Shown here: piece by piece, positions 61,395 to 64,000 of the stretch
Layout of the letters: every line of letters starts with the position of its first letter
Numbering within the stretch: the stretch's first letter is position 1
Assembly: GCA_963800275.1 (NCBI GenBank)
Contig: CAWDAI010000001.1
Span: forward strand, 1 to 64,000
DNA: 64,000 nucleotides
Direction of reading: 5' to 3'
Source: JAFMJV01 sp963800275
GTDB taxonomy: Bacteria > Chloroflexota > Limnocylindria > Limnocylindrales > CSP1-4
Notes under the pieces: model-generated
Databases searched by the model: none
What the model was told of the DNA's origin: nothing
The model's input: only the letters and a program-made list of their open reading frames with translations
Program-made: the position numbers and the translations under genes

Positions 61395-64000
61395 TCATGC
61401 CCGGGCGCGTGGAGCAGATCCCTCCACGGCCAGGGCCAGGGCCTCGGCGATGTGCAGCGGTGCCGGCAGGCCAGCCTGCTCGATCTGCTCGCGACAGCTG
61501 AACCCGTCGGTGATCACGAGCGTGCCCGGGTCCACCTCGCGAACCGCGGGCAGCAGGACGCGCTCACCGGCCGACATCGACACGTCGTAGTGCCTGGCCT
61601 CGAAGCCGAAGGCCCCGGCCATGCCGCAACAACCGGAATCGAGCACGTCCGCGTCGATGCCTGCCTTGGCCAGCATCGACTCCTCCGCCTGCCAGTCGAG
61701 GACGGAGCGGTGGTGGCAATGACCGTGGACGACGGCTTTGCGCTCCAGCCGGCCCGGCCGATAGTCGGGTGCGTGTCGATCGAGGAACTCGCTCAGCAGG
61801 AACGTCTGGTCACGCAGCGCCCGGGCGTCCTCACGCTGCGGGTAGAGGTTCGTGAGCTCGTCTCGGAAGACCGAGACACAACTGGGCTCCAGCCCGACCA
61901 CGGGCGTGCCGGCGGCGATCTCGGCAGCCATGCCCGAGAGCGTCTGGCGCAGGAACCGCCTGGCCAGGTCGAGCATGCCCCAGTCGTAGAGCGGTCGTCC
62001 GCAACAGAGCCCGGCCTTCGGCAGCACGACCTCGAACCCGGCGTCCTCGAGCACCGTCACGGCCGCGCGCAGCACGTTCGGATGCATGTGGTCGTTGAAG
62101 GTGTCGGGCCAGAGGATGACGCGCGGGCCGGCCCCAGACCGGTCTTCCCGACGTGACCACCAGGCGCGGAAGGTCTGGTCGGCCAGCCTCGGCACACGGC
62201 GCCGGGGGTCGACCCCGACGGCACGCTTGGCGAGCGTGCTGATCAGGGGGGCATTCGAGAGCGCGTTGACCAGACGGGGAGCATGCGAGCCCAGCCGCAG
62301 CCACCACATCACCAGGCCCATGGCGTAGGCCGTCGGCGGCCGCAGGCGGCCCTCGTAGTAGTGGGCCAGGAACTCGGCCTTGTAGGTGGCCATGTCCACG
62401 TTGACCGGGCAGTCACCCTTGCAGCCCTTGCAGGCGAGGCAAAGATCGAGCGCCTGGTGCACAGCTTCGCTGTGCCAGCCGTCGTCCCGAAGCTCCTCCC
62501 CGTTGAGCATCTCGAAGAGCAGGCGAGCACGCCCTCTCGTCGAATGCTTCTCCTCACGCGTGGCCATGTAGGAGGGACACATCACGCCGCCCCCTTCCCG
62601 GCGGCACTTGCCGACGCCCACGCAGCGCAGCGCTGCCCGGGAGAAGCGGCCGTCATCTTCCGGGAAGGCGAAGAACGTGTCGGGCTCGCGCGGGTCGTAG
62701 TCGGCGCCCAGGCGCAGGTCGGCGTCGACCGGGTTGGCGCGCACGACCTTGCCGGGGTTCATCCCGCCCTCGGGATCCCAGATGTCCTTGAAGCGCTCAA
62801 AGGCCCTGATGAGCTCCGGCCCGAACATGCGCTCGAGCAGCGCGCCACGAGCCTGGCCGTCTCCGTGTTCGCCCGAGAGTGACCCGCCGTGGCGGACCAC
62901 GAGGTCTGCCGCGTCATCGAGGTAGCGCCGGAAGGTGGCGACACCCTCCGCCGAGCGCAGATCGAAGTCGATACGGCAATGGAGGCAGCCCTGGCCGAAG
63001 TGTCCATACATGTCGGCGTCGTAGCCGTAGCGGTCCCACAGTGCCCGCAGGTCGCGGAGGTAGGAACCGAGGCGCTCAGGGGCCACGGCCGAGTCCTCCC
63101 AGCCCGGCCAGGTGTCGGCCTTGCCCGGGACCATGGCCGTGGCACCCAGGCCCAATTCGCGGATCTCCCAGATGCGCGCGCGAGCCTCAGGGTCGTCGTA
63201 ATGCTTGGCCGTGGGTCCGTCCGGACCAGCCACCTGCTCCATGAGCGCCCGAGCCTTGGCATCGGCCTCGTCCTGGTCCTGCCCACCGAACTGAGCCAGC
63301 AGCCAGCCACCGCCATCGGGCAGGGCAGACAGGTCGTCGACGTGGAAATGCTTGTCGCGCATGTCCTTGACCAGCCCGGCATCGATCCCCTCGAGGGCGA
63401 TGGGGCCGGCCCGCAGCACGTCGGGCACCGCGTCGGCGGCGGCGAACACGTCCTCGTAACCGAGCACCACCAGGGTCCGTGCCGGTGGCGAGTCCACCAG
63501 CCGGACCGTTGCTCCGAGGACCGTGACGAGGGTCGACTCGCTGCCCACCAGGGCCTGCGCGACGTTGAACCCGTTCTCGGGCAGGAGCGAGTCGAGGTTG
63601 TAGCCGGAGACCCGGCGAGGGATGTCGGGGTATCGTTCGCGGATGAGGTCGGCGTACTCGTCGCGCAGGTCGCGCAGCTCCGCATAGATCTGCCCCCGCC
63701 GGCCGCCCGCCGCGATGATCTCGGCCAGCTCGACGTCGCTGGTGGGCCCCACATCCAGGCGCAGACCGTCGTAGGTCAGGATATCGAGGCGCTCCACGTT
63801 GTCGACCGTCTTGCCGGCCATGAGGGCGTGCGCACCGCAGGAGTTGTTGCCGATCATGCCGCCGAGCGTGCAGTGGTCGTGGGTGGCGGGATCGGGCCCG
63901 AAGGTCAGCCCATGCTCCTCGGCGGCATCGCGCAGGTCATCGAGGACCAGGCCGGGCCGCACCACGGCCGAGCGGGCCTCCGGGTCGAGCGAGACGATGT
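61395..64000 (-). CDS. FAD-linked oxidase with FeS/CCG domains (D-lactate/glycolate dehydrogenase type), partial
   Basis: The 5' end is beyond the window; about 868 residues are visible. The FAD-binding region has TLGGMIGNNSCGAHALMAGK, and the FAD oxidase C-terminal domain has HFGQGCLHCRIDFDL and GGSLSGEHGDGQARGALLER. A ferredoxin-like pair follows, with CVGVGKCRREGGGVMCPSYM and CLACKGCKGDCPVNVDMATY. Two CCG domains end the protein (GLCCGRPLYDWG and SGCCGMAGAFGFEA). This fusion resembles Dld-II/YdiJ-type 2-hydroxyacid dehydrogenases that feed electrons to quinones, consistent with the bc1-aa3 operon next door. The substrate is inferred. Confidence 0.88.
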   Translation of the reverse strand, partial: IVSLDPEARSAVVRPGLVLDDLRDAAEEHGLTFGPDPATHDHCTLGGMIGNNSCGAHALMAGKTVDNVERLDILTYDGLRLDVGPTSDVELAEIIAAGGRRGQIYAELRDLRDEYADLIRERYPDIPRRVSGYNLDSLLPENGFNVAQALVGSESTLVTVLGATVRLVDSPPARTLVVLGYEDVFAAADAVPDVLRAGPIALEGIDAGLVKDMRDKHFHVDDLSALPDGGGWLLAQFGGQDQDEADAKARALMEQVAGPDGPTAKHYDDPEARARIWEIRELGLGATAMVPGKADTWPGWEDSAVAPERLGSYLRDLRALWDRYGYDADMYGHFGQGCLHCRIDFDLRSAEGVATFRRYLDDAADLVVRHGGSLSGEHGDGQARGALLERMFGPELIRAFERFKDIWDPEGGMNPGKVVRANPVDADLRLGADYDPREPDTFFAFPEDDGRFSRAALRCVGVGKCRREGGGVMCPSYMATREEKHSTRGRARLLFEMLNGEELRDDGWHSEAVHQALDLCLACKGCKGDCPVNVDMATYKAEFLAHYYEGRLRPPTAYAMGLVMWWLRLGSHAPRLVNALSNAPLISTLAKRAVGVDPRRRVPRLADQTFRAWWSRREDRSGAGPRVILWPDTFNDHMHPNVLRAAVTVLEDAGFEVVLPKAGLCCGRPLYDWGMLDLARRFLRQTLSGMAAEIAAGTPVVGLEPSCVSVFRDELTNLYPQREDARALRDQTFLLSEFLDRHAPDYRPGRLERKAVVHGHCHHRSVLDWQAEESMLAKAGIDADVLDSGCCGMAGAFGFEARHYDVSMSAGERVLLPAVREVDPGTLVITDGFSCREQIEQAGLPAPLHIAEALALAVEGSAPRARA

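Overview
This is a high-GC bacterial chromosome segment, almost entirely housekeeping. The encoded 16S 3' end is a canonical anti-Shine-Dalgarno, and many starts carry AGGAGG-type sites. Gene order, the bc1-aa3 respiratory operon, a fused IspDF, a PPi-type phosphofructokinase and the rRNA sequences suggest a Chloroflexota-like lineage (Limnocylindria or relatives). That placement is inference and needs a 16S search.

Layout. 1-1442: an ISNCY-like insertion sequence with doubled terminal motifs, about 70 bp past the end of rplL. 1509-6792 (minus): tRNA-Thr, tRNA-Tyr, tRNA-Thr, tuf, rpmG, tRNA-Trp, secE, nusG, rplK, rplA, a probable L10 leader, rplJ and rplL. 6853-15903 (minus): clpC, radA, PIN/TRAM, ispDF, cysS and rlmB. 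These two blocks together reproduce the Bacillus clpC-to-rplL order. 15958-18304: rpsA, with long acidic low-complexity flanks and a 13-copy repeat. 18517-20673: an Fpg/Nei glycosylase and a LysM membrane protein. 20769-26579 (minus): an rRNA operon (promoter, 16S, tRNA-Ile, tRNA-Ala, 23S, 5S) with recognisable processing stems. 26761-32773: a small membrane protein, recR, ybaB, dnaX, SRP RNA, two tRNA-Ser, an MscS channel and a TadA-like protein. This again matches the Bacillus tadA-scr-dnaX-yaaK-recR-rrn order.

32934-44137 (plus): PPi-type PFK, a GT87-like membrane protein, a secreted protein, a PhnD-PhnC-PhnE-PhnE phosphonate/phosphite-type importer, a dGTPase-like HD protein coupled to a 5'-nucleotidase, pirin and PhzF. 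A small secreted Gly-tailed peptide gene (41909-42112) lies on the minus strand between the 5'-nucleotidase and pirin. 44163-53173 holds a membrane-anchored molybdopterin oxidoreductase divergent from a MOSC protein, a Cys-rich mini-protein, DUF368/PopT, DUF1349, a second 5'-nucleotidase, glnS, GNAT, a thioredoxin-like protein and a small beta-barrel-like protein. 53329-61342 (minus): a GH15 glucoamylase/trehalase-type enzyme downstream of a tightly overlapping qcrC-qcrA-qcrB-ctaC-ctaD-ctaF respiratory operon. 61395-64000: a large FAD/FeS D-lactate/glycolate-type dehydrogenase, cut by the window edge.

A recurring oddity is single-base frame disruption in otherwise well-conserved, often essential genes: rpsA, dnaX, dgt, glnS three times, the thioredoxin-like gene, GH15, and ctaF twice. 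Each is repaired by one base. Uncorrected long-read indels are the simplest explanation, but the dnaX site deserves a separate look. I found no CRISPR array, prophage, toxin cassette or clearly novel system. The most interesting leads are the TadA-like protein whose catalytic Glu is Val (an ADAT3-like HAVM motif), two undescribed small proteins, and the expanded rpsA.
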